This document shows positions 1-6,950 of a stretch of DNA of 13,161 nt, one piece after another. The stretch's first letter is position 1. The number at the start of each line of letters is the position of its first letter. Location: the NCBI GenBank assembly GCA_016198945.1, contig JACQHO010000049.1, forward strand, positions 1-13,161, written 5' to 3'. The stretch comes from Nitrospirota bacterium. GTDB lineage: Bacteria; Nitrospirota; Nitrospiria; JACQBZ01. The notes beneath the pieces were generated by a model. The model worked only from the letters and a program-made list of their open reading frames with translations. It was not told where the DNA came from and made no database searches. A program made the position numbers and the translations under genes.

Positions 1-143
1 GTGCGGTTGACAAACCGGATGGCCTCGCTCCCGTTGGAAACCGTTCCGACGACCGACAGACGAGGGGATGTCTTCAAAATTCCGGAAATGGTCTGTCGAT
101 AAAACGCCGAATCGTCAACGACCAGGACTTTAATCCGTTCCAT
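1..143 (-). CDS. cheB: Probable CheB methylesterase, N-terminal receiver fragment (cut by window edge)
   Basis: Only the first 47 codons are inside the window; the gene continues past position 1. The translation begins MERIKVLVVDDSAFYRQTIS, the beta1 strand and acidic Asp-Asp pair of a receiver domain. It is followed by a long first helix and a VVGTVSNGSEAI stretch, which is typical of the CheB receiver. CheB is a cytoplasmic phospho-activated methylesterase/deamidase that removes methyl groups from receptor glutamates. The ATG lies 11 bp after the cheR stop and is preceded by AAAGGTG at a suitable distance, so it is the last visible gene of the operon. The CheB assignment rests on this N-terminus plus the position directly after cheR. 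The catalytic esterase domain cannot be seen, so another receiver protein (CheY-like or a hybrid) remains possible. Confidence 0.72.
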   Translation of the reverse strand, partial: MERIKVLVVDDSAFYRQTISGILKTSPRLSVVGTVSNGSEAIRFVNR

Positions 144-154
144 CCGACGCACCT

Positions 155-1024
155 TTATTTGGGGATCTGTGTCGCATTGCGGTCAAGTTTCTGATAAACC
201 ATGTCATACTTTAAGTGACGGAGCGCGAAGGCCGCGGTGATGTTGATCAGCGATTCCGAGTGTCCCAGGAGGAGATACCCGCCGTTTTTTAACTTCCCGT
301 GAAACATCTCGATCGTTTTTCGCTTCGCGGCCATGTCAAAGTAAATAATCACGTTGCGGCAGAAGATCACGTCCATGGGATTGATAAAGGCCAATTTATT
401 GGTGTCCAGAAGGTTGAGATGCAAAAAAATCACATTCTTCTTCACGGCGTCCGAGATCCGATACGCGCTGTCCTCTTTTTTGAAATATTTGGAAAGATAC
501 TTTGGATCGGTCGATCGAAACGCGGCCGGCTGATAAAGCCCCCGGCGGGCGGATTGAAGCACGCGCTGGCTGATGTCCGTGGCAAAAATCTCGATCGTCC
601 AGTCCCGAAACTCCTCCTTCTCCTGCAGCATCATCGAGATCGTGTACGGTTCCTCGCCGGTCGAGCAGCCGGCGCTCCAGATCCTCAGCGATTTGGCTCC
701 GTTCTTCTTGGAAGCGATCTCAGGAAGGATTTCCTCGGAAAAGGACTTCAGTTGTTGCTCCTCGCGGAAGAAATAGGTCTCGTGAATCGTCAGGAGGTCG
801 ATGACATTGGCCAGCTCTTCGGTTTTCTTGCGGTCATACTTGAGATAGAAATAGTAGTCCCGGAAACCGTCGAATTGCAATCGCTGCACGCTGTGGAGCA
901 GGCGATTCTCGACAAAATACTTCGCGCGCTCATCCAGCACCACCCCGCTTTGCTCGTACATGAGATCTCTGAAGAGATGGAAGACGTCATCGGAGAGTGT
1001 CGGAGACTTGTTTTCGGTTGTCAT
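155..1024 (-). CDS. cheR: Chemoreceptor glutamate methyltransferase CheR
   Basis: A 289-residue protein of normal CheR length that transfers methyl groups from S-adenosylmethionine to receptor glutamates in the cytoplasm. The N-terminal all-helical domain (about 12-75) leads into the conserved TIHETYFFRE motif (79-88). The SAM-binding loop SAGCSTGEEPY follows (117-127), then the acidic FATD strand end (147-150), FCRNVIIYFD (221-230) and GGYLLLGHSES (248-258). All the usual catalytic and cofactor motifs are present. There is no C-terminal TPR extension such as WspC has. The ATG at 1022-1024 lies 23 bp from the end of the HEAT gene's coding frame and has no strong Shine-Dalgarno, so translation may depend on coupling from that gene. 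Neither receptor in the window ends with a pentapeptide tether, so this CheR probably acts without tethering. Confidence 0.95.
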   Translation of the reverse strand: MTTENKSPTLSDDVFHLFRDLMYEQSGVVLDERAKYFVENRLLHSVQRLQFDGFRDYYFYLKYDRKKTEELANVIDLLTIHETYFFREEQQLKSFSEEILPEIASKKNGAKSLRIWSAGCSTGEEPYTISMMLQEKEEFRDWTIEIFATDISQRVLQSARRGLYQPAAFRSTDPKYLSKYFKKEDSAYRISDAVKKNVIFLHLNLLDTNKLAFINPMDVIFCRNVIIYFDMAAKRKTIEMFHGKLKNGGYLLLGHSESLINITAAFALRHLKYDMVYQKLDRNATQIPK

Positions 1025-1042
1025 CGCACTGTCGGTGAAGGC

Positions 1043-3052
1043 TTAGGGTTGTTTCGCAAATTGAGCCAGGGCCCGCTGTGCGGATTGTTGAACTAACCGA
1101 TCGGGATCGTTCTTCGCCAATCGCTCAAGTGATTCGATGGCCTTCGTATCCCTCAGCATTCCCAGCGCCTGGGCGGCCGACGCGCGGATCCCCCAATTGC
1201 CATGATCGAGGAACGCCCGGATCCGCTGCGCAATGGATCGGTCGGCCAGTTCCCCCAAGACGGCGATGGCCGCTTTGATAACGTCCGTGTCGGTGCCGGC
1301 GGTCATTTCAAAGATGGCGTCGGCCAGGCGCCGGTCCTGAAACCGACCCAGAGCCTCGATGGCGGCAATCTGGACCACGCCCACCTTGTCTTTCAGCATC
1401 CCGATCAGCAACGTCTTGACCGCTTCGTTTTTCCGGGTTCCCAAACCCCGCGCAACCGCCGCCCTCACCCAGATATTATCATCGGTGATGAGTGGATCAA
1501 CATGTTTAAGCAGGTCCATTTCAGGGTGCCGTCCCACCGCCGCCAGGGCGGCCAACCGAACCGTCGGATCTTCATCGGCCAGGGCCGGGACCAGCAGATG
1601 TTCAACATCGGAGCCGTCGAATTCACTTAAGGCCTCCACGGCGGATCGCCGAACGGCCGGGTCCTCATCCTTCAGACAGAACGACAGTTTCGGAATCCCC
1701 TCCACGGCCTTCATTTTTCCGATCACGTTGATCGCATTGCATCGAAGCGCGGCTTTATCGCTGCCCATCAACTCGATCAATCTGGAAACGACGGCCGGGC
1801 TCTTCAGGAGGCTCAATGCCTGGATCGCGGATTCCTGAACGCTGATGTATTGATCCGCCAAAAGGTCCAGAACCGCCTGGGCCGCGGAGGGATCATGGAT
1901 CCGGCCGAGGGCCACGGCCGCGGTTTGACGAACATGCCCGTTTGGATCCCCCAACAACCGGATGAGGGCGTTTACGGACCGACGGTCCCCGACCTCCCCC
2001 AAAATTCTGGCGATGCCTTCTCGGGCCACCTCATTGACCGCCGCCATCTCCTGGAGCAAAACGTCCACCGGCGCAGGCTTCATCCGGATCAGGGCCCGGA
2101 TGGCCTCCTCGCGAAGGCTGCCGTCGATCATCTTGACGATGCGGGCCGCCGCCTGCGCGTCCTCCATCCAGCCCAACACCTTGACCGCCGCCGATTGAAT
2201 CTTTTCATCCGAATGGTTCAGGGCATCGTATAAGAAAAGGGCCGCTTTTTGATCGTAGTCTTGCCGAAGACGATCCAGGATGGATGCCTGTCGCTCGCTT
2301 GAGACCCGTCCGAAATGGTCCACCAGCGCCTTTAACGCGGACTCTTTTATTTTTGGGGTTCCTTCCCGCAGCCCGGCCAGTATCGGCATCAGCACGGCGG
2401 GAAGGGAAAACGTTCCCAATGCCTCCAACGCAACCCGTTCCAGCCCCTTCCGTTTGACGATTTGAATGATCGAAGCCGCCACGCGCTCATCTCCCAACCG
2501 TTCGAGCGCTTTAACCGTTGTATAACTGATCAGGGCATGGTCGGTTCTCAGGAGGGGCAGCAGGACATCCACGGTCGAAAGGTCCTTGATCTTCCCCAGC
2601 GACTCTATCGCCGCCAGTTGCACATTTTCATCCGGATCCTCAAGTATCCGCCGCAACTCCGGAACGGCCTGTTGATCCCCGATCTCGCCCAACACCTCGA
2701 TGATCATTTTCTTAACATCTTTATTCGCCTTTCTCAAATGCGCCAGCAGCGGCAAGACGGCGGTTTTTCCCAGTTGACACAAGGCCTCCTCCGCCGCATT
2801 CCGCTTCCCGACGTTGCCCTCCGGATACAGCACCTGAATCAGCCGCTCAGCCAGTTGTTCCGTCCGATCAAGGCCTGCCACGGCCATCACGGCTGTTTTT
2901 CGGACGCGCCATTCCGGATCGGCCATCATATCGATCAAATAGGTCGTGTATTTTGAATCTTTGAACAGGGCGAGTTTTTCAACCGCATGCAGACGGATTT
3001 CCGGATTCCCGTCTTGCAGTTCTTTGAGGATCTGCTGCGTTTCCTTCTCCAT
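1043..3052 (-). CDS. HEAT-repeat protein (about 20 PBS-lyase-type repeats) in a chemosensory operon
   Basis: A 669-residue protein made almost entirely of HEAT-like helical-pair repeats of about 31 residues. Repeating signatures such as DPxxxVRxxAxxALGxI recur from residue 15 to the C-terminus, for example VRQTAAVALGRI, VRRSAVEALSEF and IRASAAQALGML. No signal peptide, membrane segment or catalytic motif is visible, so it should be a cytoplasmic alpha-solenoid scaffold. The frame is open to 3418, but those extra 122 codons lie over the zinc-ribbon/receiver gene and read as Arg/Ser/Pro-rich shadow sequence. The ATG at 3050-3052 has a clear GAGGGGA Shine-Dalgarno and lies 13 bp after the upstream stop, so it is preferred. 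HEAT proteins are known in a few chemosensory clusters, such as Cpc7 of the Myxococcus Che7 system, where one acts as an output partner. A similar partner or scaffold role here is inference. Confidence 0.9.
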   Translation of the reverse strand: MEKETQQILKELQDGNPEIRLHAVEKLALFKDSKYTTYLIDMMADPEWRVRKTAVMAVAGLDRTEQLAERLIQVLYPEGNVGKRNAAEEALCQLGKTAVLPLLAHLRKANKDVKKMIIEVLGEIGDQQAVPELRRILEDPDENVQLAAIESLGKIKDLSTVDVLLPLLRTDHALISYTTVKALERLGDERVAASIIQIVKRKGLERVALEALGTFSLPAVLMPILAGLREGTPKIKESALKALVDHFGRVSSERQASILDRLRQDYDQKAALFLYDALNHSDEKIQSAAVKVLGWMEDAQAAARIVKMIDGSLREEAIRALIRMKPAPVDVLLQEMAAVNEVAREGIARILGEVGDRRSVNALIRLLGDPNGHVRQTAAVALGRIHDPSAAQAVLDLLADQYISVQESAIQALSLLKSPAVVSRLIELMGSDKAALRCNAINVIGKMKAVEGIPKLSFCLKDEDPAVRRSAVEALSEFDGSDVEHLLVPALADEDPTVRLAALAAVGRHPEMDLLKHVDPLITDDNIWVRAAVARGLGTRKNEAVKTLLIGMLKDKVGVVQIAAIEALGRFQDRRLADAIFEMTAGTDTDVIKAAIAVLGELADRSIAQRIRAFLDHGNWGIRASAAQALGMLRDTKAIESLERLAKNDPDRLVQQSAQRALAQFAKQP

Positions 3053-3065
3053 GGATTCCCCTCGA

Positions 3066-4124
3066 TTACGCCCGTTTCTGCATTTCGGTTTTTCTTTTCT
3101 GGACGAAGTCGTCAATCGCCTCCCGGTAATAATCCGTGGACGCGACGATGTCGGATGGAACCCGGCTCTCGTAGAGTTTTCTGCCCTCGTCGATTTCATC
3201 CCGGAGGGCGTCGAAAATCTGGCCGCTCCGAACTCCCTCTTCCACGGCGCGCTGATTATAGAGGGCGATGTCCGACATGATGATTCGGGCCAGCCGTTTT
3301 GCGGCCTCATGAGCGGCAGGATCCCCGACCATCCGGGGTTGGGGTGAAGGCGCTTTGAGAACCTGGGAAGCTGTTTTTTCCGGGGCCGGTTTTCGCTCCT
3401 CCTCCAGCATGTTTTCAAAAACTTGCTCGATGGACATGGCCTGCTCCATGGCCTTGGCCTTTTGGGGTGAGACCGTCGAGCGGGGTTCTACGGCCGATGG
3501 GGGCGGCGGCTCGGGCGATCGGGCGGCCGGTTGGTCAGCGATTCCGGCCGTGGAAGCCGGTTGTTTTTTGGATTCAAGGACTCGATTGATTTTAGGAAGG
3601 AGCTGGTCGTGAATGTGATGCCGCTCGATATAATCATCGGCGCCGTACAGCGACTCCGGTTCCCGTTTGTACCGTGTTTTATCGTGAACGGACGCCAATA
3701 GAATAACCCCGATTCCCTTCAGATCGCTTCTTTTTTTGATCCGAGGAGCGATCTCAAAACCGAGAATATCCGGAATCCCGACATCCACAATGACGATGCC
3801 CGGCCGTTCCCGTTCCAACAAGGTCATGACGTCCTGCCCGACGCCGCCCGGCACCCACTCAAATCCGCCGTCGGCCAGGACCTCCCGAATCATTTCGTTG
3901 CTGGCCTCACCCTCCACGACCGCCATCACTTTTTTCTCATTCAGCGGGGATCCGGACGGCGCCGATGGAGCGGATGGGGCGGCGGCCGAGGCCGTATCGA
4001 GCGCGACGACCAATGAAACCGTCAGGGCCGTCCGGCAGGAGGCGCAGGTCATCTGAACATCTTTCCTGAGCGGAATTTGATCCAGTTGTAGCGGACTGCG
4101 ACATTTTGGACAAATCGCCGGCAT
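3066..4124 (-). CDS. Zinc-ribbon/atypical receiver protein with conserved-looking C-terminal helical domain
   Basis: A 352-residue cytoplasmic protein. Residues 1-35 form a zinc ribbon with two CxxC knuckles (C5/C8 and C27/C30). After an Ala/Pro/Ser linker (44-60) comes a receiver domain (about 65-185) with the phosphoacceptor candidate D114 in VIVDVGIP and S145 at the switch Thr/Ser position. It departs from consensus: the usual Asp-Asp pair reads EGE (71-73), and the invariant Lys is not found at the expected place, where the sequence is DDYIERHH. A Pro-rich linker (about 186-225) leads to a helical C-terminal region (about 228-345) with AKRLARIIMSDIALYNQ and IDEGRKLYESRVP. I do not recognise a named family for that end. 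GGGAGA precedes the ATG. Its place between a receptor and the HEAT gene suggests an adaptor or diverged response regulator. Phosphorylation is doubtful. Confidence 0.85.
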   Translation of the reverse strand: MPAICPKCRSPLQLDQIPLRKDVQMTCASCRTALTVSLVVALDTASAAAPSAPSAPSGSPLNEKKVMAVVEGEASNEMIREVLADGGFEWVPGGVGQDVMTLLERERPGIVIVDVGIPDILGFEIAPRIKKRSDLKGIGVILLASVHDKTRYKREPESLYGADDYIERHHIHDQLLPKINRVLESKKQPASTAGIADQPAARSPEPPPPSAVEPRSTVSPQKAKAMEQAMSIEQVFENMLEEERKPAPEKTASQVLKAPSPQPRMVGDPAAHEAAKRLARIIMSDIALYNQRAVEEGVRSGQIFDALRDEIDEGRKLYESRVPSDIVASTDYYREAIDDFVQKRKTEMQKRA

Positions 4125-4182
4125 TCGGGATCTCCCTTAACCGGGAGGGGACGGGTTTCCAATCGGTCCCCGGACCCGTACG

Positions 4183-6465
4183 TTACAGTTTAAATTTGTC
4201 GATTTCGTGGGACAATTGGGTGGCCTGCTTCATCAGTTCTTCAACCGCGATTCCCACATTTCCGATCGTGTCGATATTTTGCTCGACCACCGTTTTAATC
4301 CGGTCCACGGCTTTCAAAATATTGGCGCTCTCCTCGGTTTGTTTGCGGGTGGACTCCGCAATTTCCTTGACCTGCCTGGCGACCCGCTCGACGATTTCAT
4401 TAATCTGCTTGTTGCCGACCGATTGCTCCTGAGTCGCATTTTTTACTTTGGCCGCGATATCCTTCATCTTCTCAGTTGAACTGATGATTAACTCGGACCC
4501 TTTGAACTGTTCATGGGTCGCATGCGCGATCTGCTGAACCATTTCTGTCACCTGCCGCATGGATTCCGAAACCCGTATCACGCCTTTGGTTTGCTCATCC
4601 GTCGCGCGCGCAATTTCCTGAATCCGGTCGGTGGATTGTTTCGAACTTTCGAGAATTTTGTTCAATACCGAACCCGCCTCCCCGGCCAGATGGACCCCCT
4701 CCTCGACGCTCTTCGACCCCCGGTTGATGGCCAGCACCGCATTCTTGCTTTCGTCCTGCAGGGCTCGAATAATGTCGTGGATCTCCTTGGTGGAGGTGGC
4801 CGTCCGATCCGCCAACTCCTTGATTTCCTGGGCGACGACCCCGAAGCTTTTGCCGTGCTCGCCGGCCTGGGCCGCGATAATGGCCGCATTGAGCGCCAGC
4901 AGGTTTGTCTGTTCGGCCACTTCGTCAATGACGTTTAAGATCTTGCCGATGCTTTCCGTTCGTGATTTAAGACCGTGGATCACCTCGCTGACCTGCTGGG
5001 AATAGACCTGGATCTTGCTGATCCCCTGAATCGTCAATTCCGTCGCGCGCCGGCCGCGCTCGGCGTCGTCCGTCACGCCTTTCGATAATTGAACGGTATC
5101 GATGACATTGGAACGGATCTGTTTGATGGACGCATCCATTTGCGTCATCGAGGCGGCGGTGTCCTCCGCGGCCGTATTCAGACTGGTCACGTTCTCATCG
5201 ATCTGTTTAACGGAAGAAGACATTTCAAGGATCGATGCCGTCGAATCCTCAACGGTCGAGGACAAAACGGCCGCGCTCCGCGCAATCTCATCGATGGAAG
5301 AGGACATCTGAAGAATTGCGACCGCGCTCTCCTCCGTCAGGGACGACAGCGAAACGGCATTTTCGGCCACGTGATGAATGGACGCGTTCACGGCCTGGAC
5401 CGCTGCGGCGGTCGTTTCAACGGCGCGCATCTGGACATCCGCTCCGACGCTGATTTGTTTCGTTCCCCCGAGGAGCTGCTGGGATACGCTTTTGACCTGC
5501 CCGGCGGCCTTGGAGACTTGCGTGATAATATGATGCAGCTTCTCAACAAACTTATTGAACCACCGAGCCATGTCGCCGATCTCATCCCGGTAATTGACCT
5601 CGATCCGCACGGTGAGATCCCCTTCCCCCTCCGCGATGTCCTTCACGCGGCCCACCACATTTTGGACGGGCGTCAGGACGACCCTTTTCATCATCACCCG
5701 CAGCAGGGCGATCAGGATCCCGATGGTGGCCAGCGACGCCATCAACAGGTACCGTTGGTTTTCTCCCAAAGCCGCGTGCGCCCCCTCCAGAGAGGTGGAG
5801 ATCATCAGGATGCCGCGCACCGAATAACCCGTGCCGTGACACAGGGCGCATTTAGGAAAATTCGGGAGCGGTCTCAGGTAGGTCATGACCGGCACCCCGT
5901 CGATCTCTTCGAAGTAGATGTCGTCCAACATGCCGCGCTTCAGGGCATTCTCTTCCACCGTGCCCAATTTCGTCTCATGGAGGGTTTGAACGGTTTTACT
6001 GAAATAGTCCTTGAAGGCGGGATTGTCCGTTCCGGAGGCCGAATTTGATTTCCGGTCGGCATGGTCCCGCTCCCACTCCGGTTTGTAGAGGGTCGGGATT
6101 CGCTGTTTCACATCCGCCAGGGTCTTAAAATCCATGAACGCCTCGTCCCGGCCCCGGCCCTCGCCGACATACGGCGCATCGCCCCGCACGATCTGGATTC
6201 GCTTGATGTCCTCCAGTTTCTTGAGATCCTCCATTAAAAACCGGACCACGTCCGCGCGGAAGGCCATCATGTCGCGATCCAGGGTTTCGTGAATGGTGTC
6301 GGCCACCAGCCTCGACTTTGCCCGCTCCTCGCCCATGGCGTTTTTTTTCTCTTTGGACGAGATGATAAAAAAGATGCCGGCAAAGCTGATGACGAGAATG
6401 AAAAGAATCAGCGCCAGAATTTTGTACTCCAGTCGCCGGTGGATGAATTCGCGGAGCGACCTCAT
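4183..6465 (-). CDS. Methyl-accepting chemotaxis protein with periplasmic c-type heme motif
   Basis: A 760-residue transmembrane receptor. TM1 is at about 15-36, followed by a periplasmic region of about 200 residues and TM2 at about 239-256. A HAMP domain (about 257-310) and a long signalling hairpin follow. The periplasmic region ends with PNFPKCALCHGTGYSVRG, a CxxCH heme-attachment motif at 206-210. This points to a redox, gas or heme-ligand sensor matured by the cytochrome c system. The hairpin tip contains QTNLLALNAA then IIAAQAGEHG (about 519-538). Both arms hold four tandem 28-residue units (349-460 and 621-732). At the tip I530 and Q533 occupy the positions of the conserved Glu and Arg of E. 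coli Tsr. There is no C-terminal pentapeptide. The ATG directly abuts the cheW stop, with GAGGAA upstream, so the two are translationally coupled. Confidence 0.95.
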   Translation of the reverse strand: MRSLREFIHRRLEYKILALILFILVISFAGIFFIISSKEKKNAMGEERAKSRLVADTIHETLDRDMMAFRADVVRFLMEDLKKLEDIKRIQIVRGDAPYVGEGRGRDEAFMDFKTLADVKQRIPTLYKPEWERDHADRKSNSASGTDNPAFKDYFSKTVQTLHETKLGTVEENALKRGMLDDIYFEEIDGVPVMTYLRPLPNFPKCALCHGTGYSVRGILMISTSLEGAHAALGENQRYLLMASLATIGILIALLRVMMKRVVLTPVQNVVGRVKDIAEGEGDLTVRIEVNYRDEIGDMARWFNKFVEKLHHIITQVSKAAGQVKSVSQQLLGGTKQISVGADVQMRAVETTAAAVQAVNASIHHVAENAVSLSSLTEESAVAILQMSSSIDEIARSAAVLSSTVEDSTASILEMSSSVKQIDENVTSLNTAAEDTAASMTQMDASIKQIRSNVIDTVQLSKGVTDDAERGRRATELTIQGISKIQVYSQQVSEVIHGLKSRTESIGKILNVIDEVAEQTNLLALNAAIIAAQAGEHGKSFGVVAQEIKELADRTATSTKEIHDIIRALQDESKNAVLAINRGSKSVEEGVHLAGEAGSVLNKILESSKQSTDRIQEIARATDEQTKGVIRVSESMRQVTEMVQQIAHATHEQFKGSELIISSTEKMKDIAAKVKNATQEQSVGNKQINEIVERVARQVKEIAESTRKQTEESANILKAVDRIKTVVEQNIDTIGNVGIAVEELMKQATQLSHEIDKFKL
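5836..5850 (-). other. CxxCH heme c attachment site in receptor periplasmic domain
   Basis: These five codons encode CALCH (residues 206-210 of the receptor). They sit between the two membrane segments, so on the periplasmic side where heme is covalently attached. It is the only CxxCH in the protein. The following GTGYSVRGIL resembles the sequence after heme sites in other periplasmic heme-sensor domains. Heme attachment is inferred from the motif and topology. Confidence 0.75.
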
Positions 6466-6942
6466 CTATATTTCCTCAAGCTGCGCCTGTTCACCTTCCG
6501 ACAGCAAGGTGTCCAGGGATAGGATAAAAACCAATTGGTCCGATACTTTACAGACCCCTCGAAGGTGTTTCGATCCGCTCCCTTTTAAAGACGTTTGTGG
6601 GGATTGGATCCGGCCCTCCTCAATATGAAAAACCTGTTTGACTTCATCCACGATAATCCCGACCATTTTGTCCTTGAATCGAACGATCAGAATATGATTC
6701 GGAAGCCCGGCCGATTTTGAGGACAGGCGCAATCGTTTCTTGAGGTCCAATACCGGAATCACCGTGCCGCGGAGATCCACCACCCCTTCGATAAATTCAG
6801 GCGATTGAGGGAGCGATGCGGCGGGCCTGTAATAGATGATTTCAACGATTTTTGAGATATCAACCGCATACTGTTTATCGTCTACGCTGAAACAGACGAG
6901 CTGCAGCTCACCCGTCTTGTCTTTGCTTTCCGTTTTCGGCAT
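6466..6942 (-). CDS. cheW: CheW coupling protein
   Basis: A 158-residue single-domain CheW, the SH3-like adaptor that joins receptors to CheA in the signalling array. Matches include the N-terminal strand ELQLVCFSVDDKQYAVDI, then SPEFIEGVVDLRG (residues 47-59) and VIPVLDLKKRL (61-71). LRG at 57-59 is the conserved receptor-contact motif. IVDEVKQVFHIEE and VFILSLDTLL close the second subdomain. The start has AAGGA five bases upstream and follows the previous receptor's stop by 8 bp. Its stop codon directly touches the ATG of the heme receptor. Being placed between the two receptors suggests it serves both. Confidence 0.95.
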   Translation of the reverse strand: MPKTESKDKTGELQLVCFSVDDKQYAVDISKIVEIIYYRPAASLPQSPEFIEGVVDLRGTVIPVLDLKKRLRLSSKSAGLPNHILIVRFKDKMVGIIVDEVKQVFHIEEGRIQSPQTSLKGSGSKHLRGVCKVSDQLVFILSLDTLLSEGEQAQLEEI

Positions 6943-6950
6943 CGGGATCC

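Noticed and set aside
299..1096. Plus-strand open frame of 265 codons opposite cheR
   Set aside because: The opposite strand carries all CheR motifs; the plus-strand product shows no recognisable family and no ribosome site was seen.
3053..3418. N-terminal extension of the HEAT gene frame
   Set aside because: These 122 codons overlap the receiver gene in another frame and read as Arg/Ser/Pro-rich sequence without HEAT character. The ATG at 3050-3052 has a good ribosome site.
4147..4171. GGGGAC...GTCCCC inverted repeat between the heme receptor and the receiver gene
   Set aside because: The stem is only 6 bp with a 13-base loop and no T-run follows on the minus strand, so it is not a convincing terminator. 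It may be a chance intercistronic hairpin.
5089..6048. Long plus-strand open frame (319 codons) opposite the heme receptor
   Set aside because: Its translation is Gly/Arg/His/Asp-rich with no domain, and the minus strand encodes an unmistakable receptor. It is an antisense shadow caused by codon bias.
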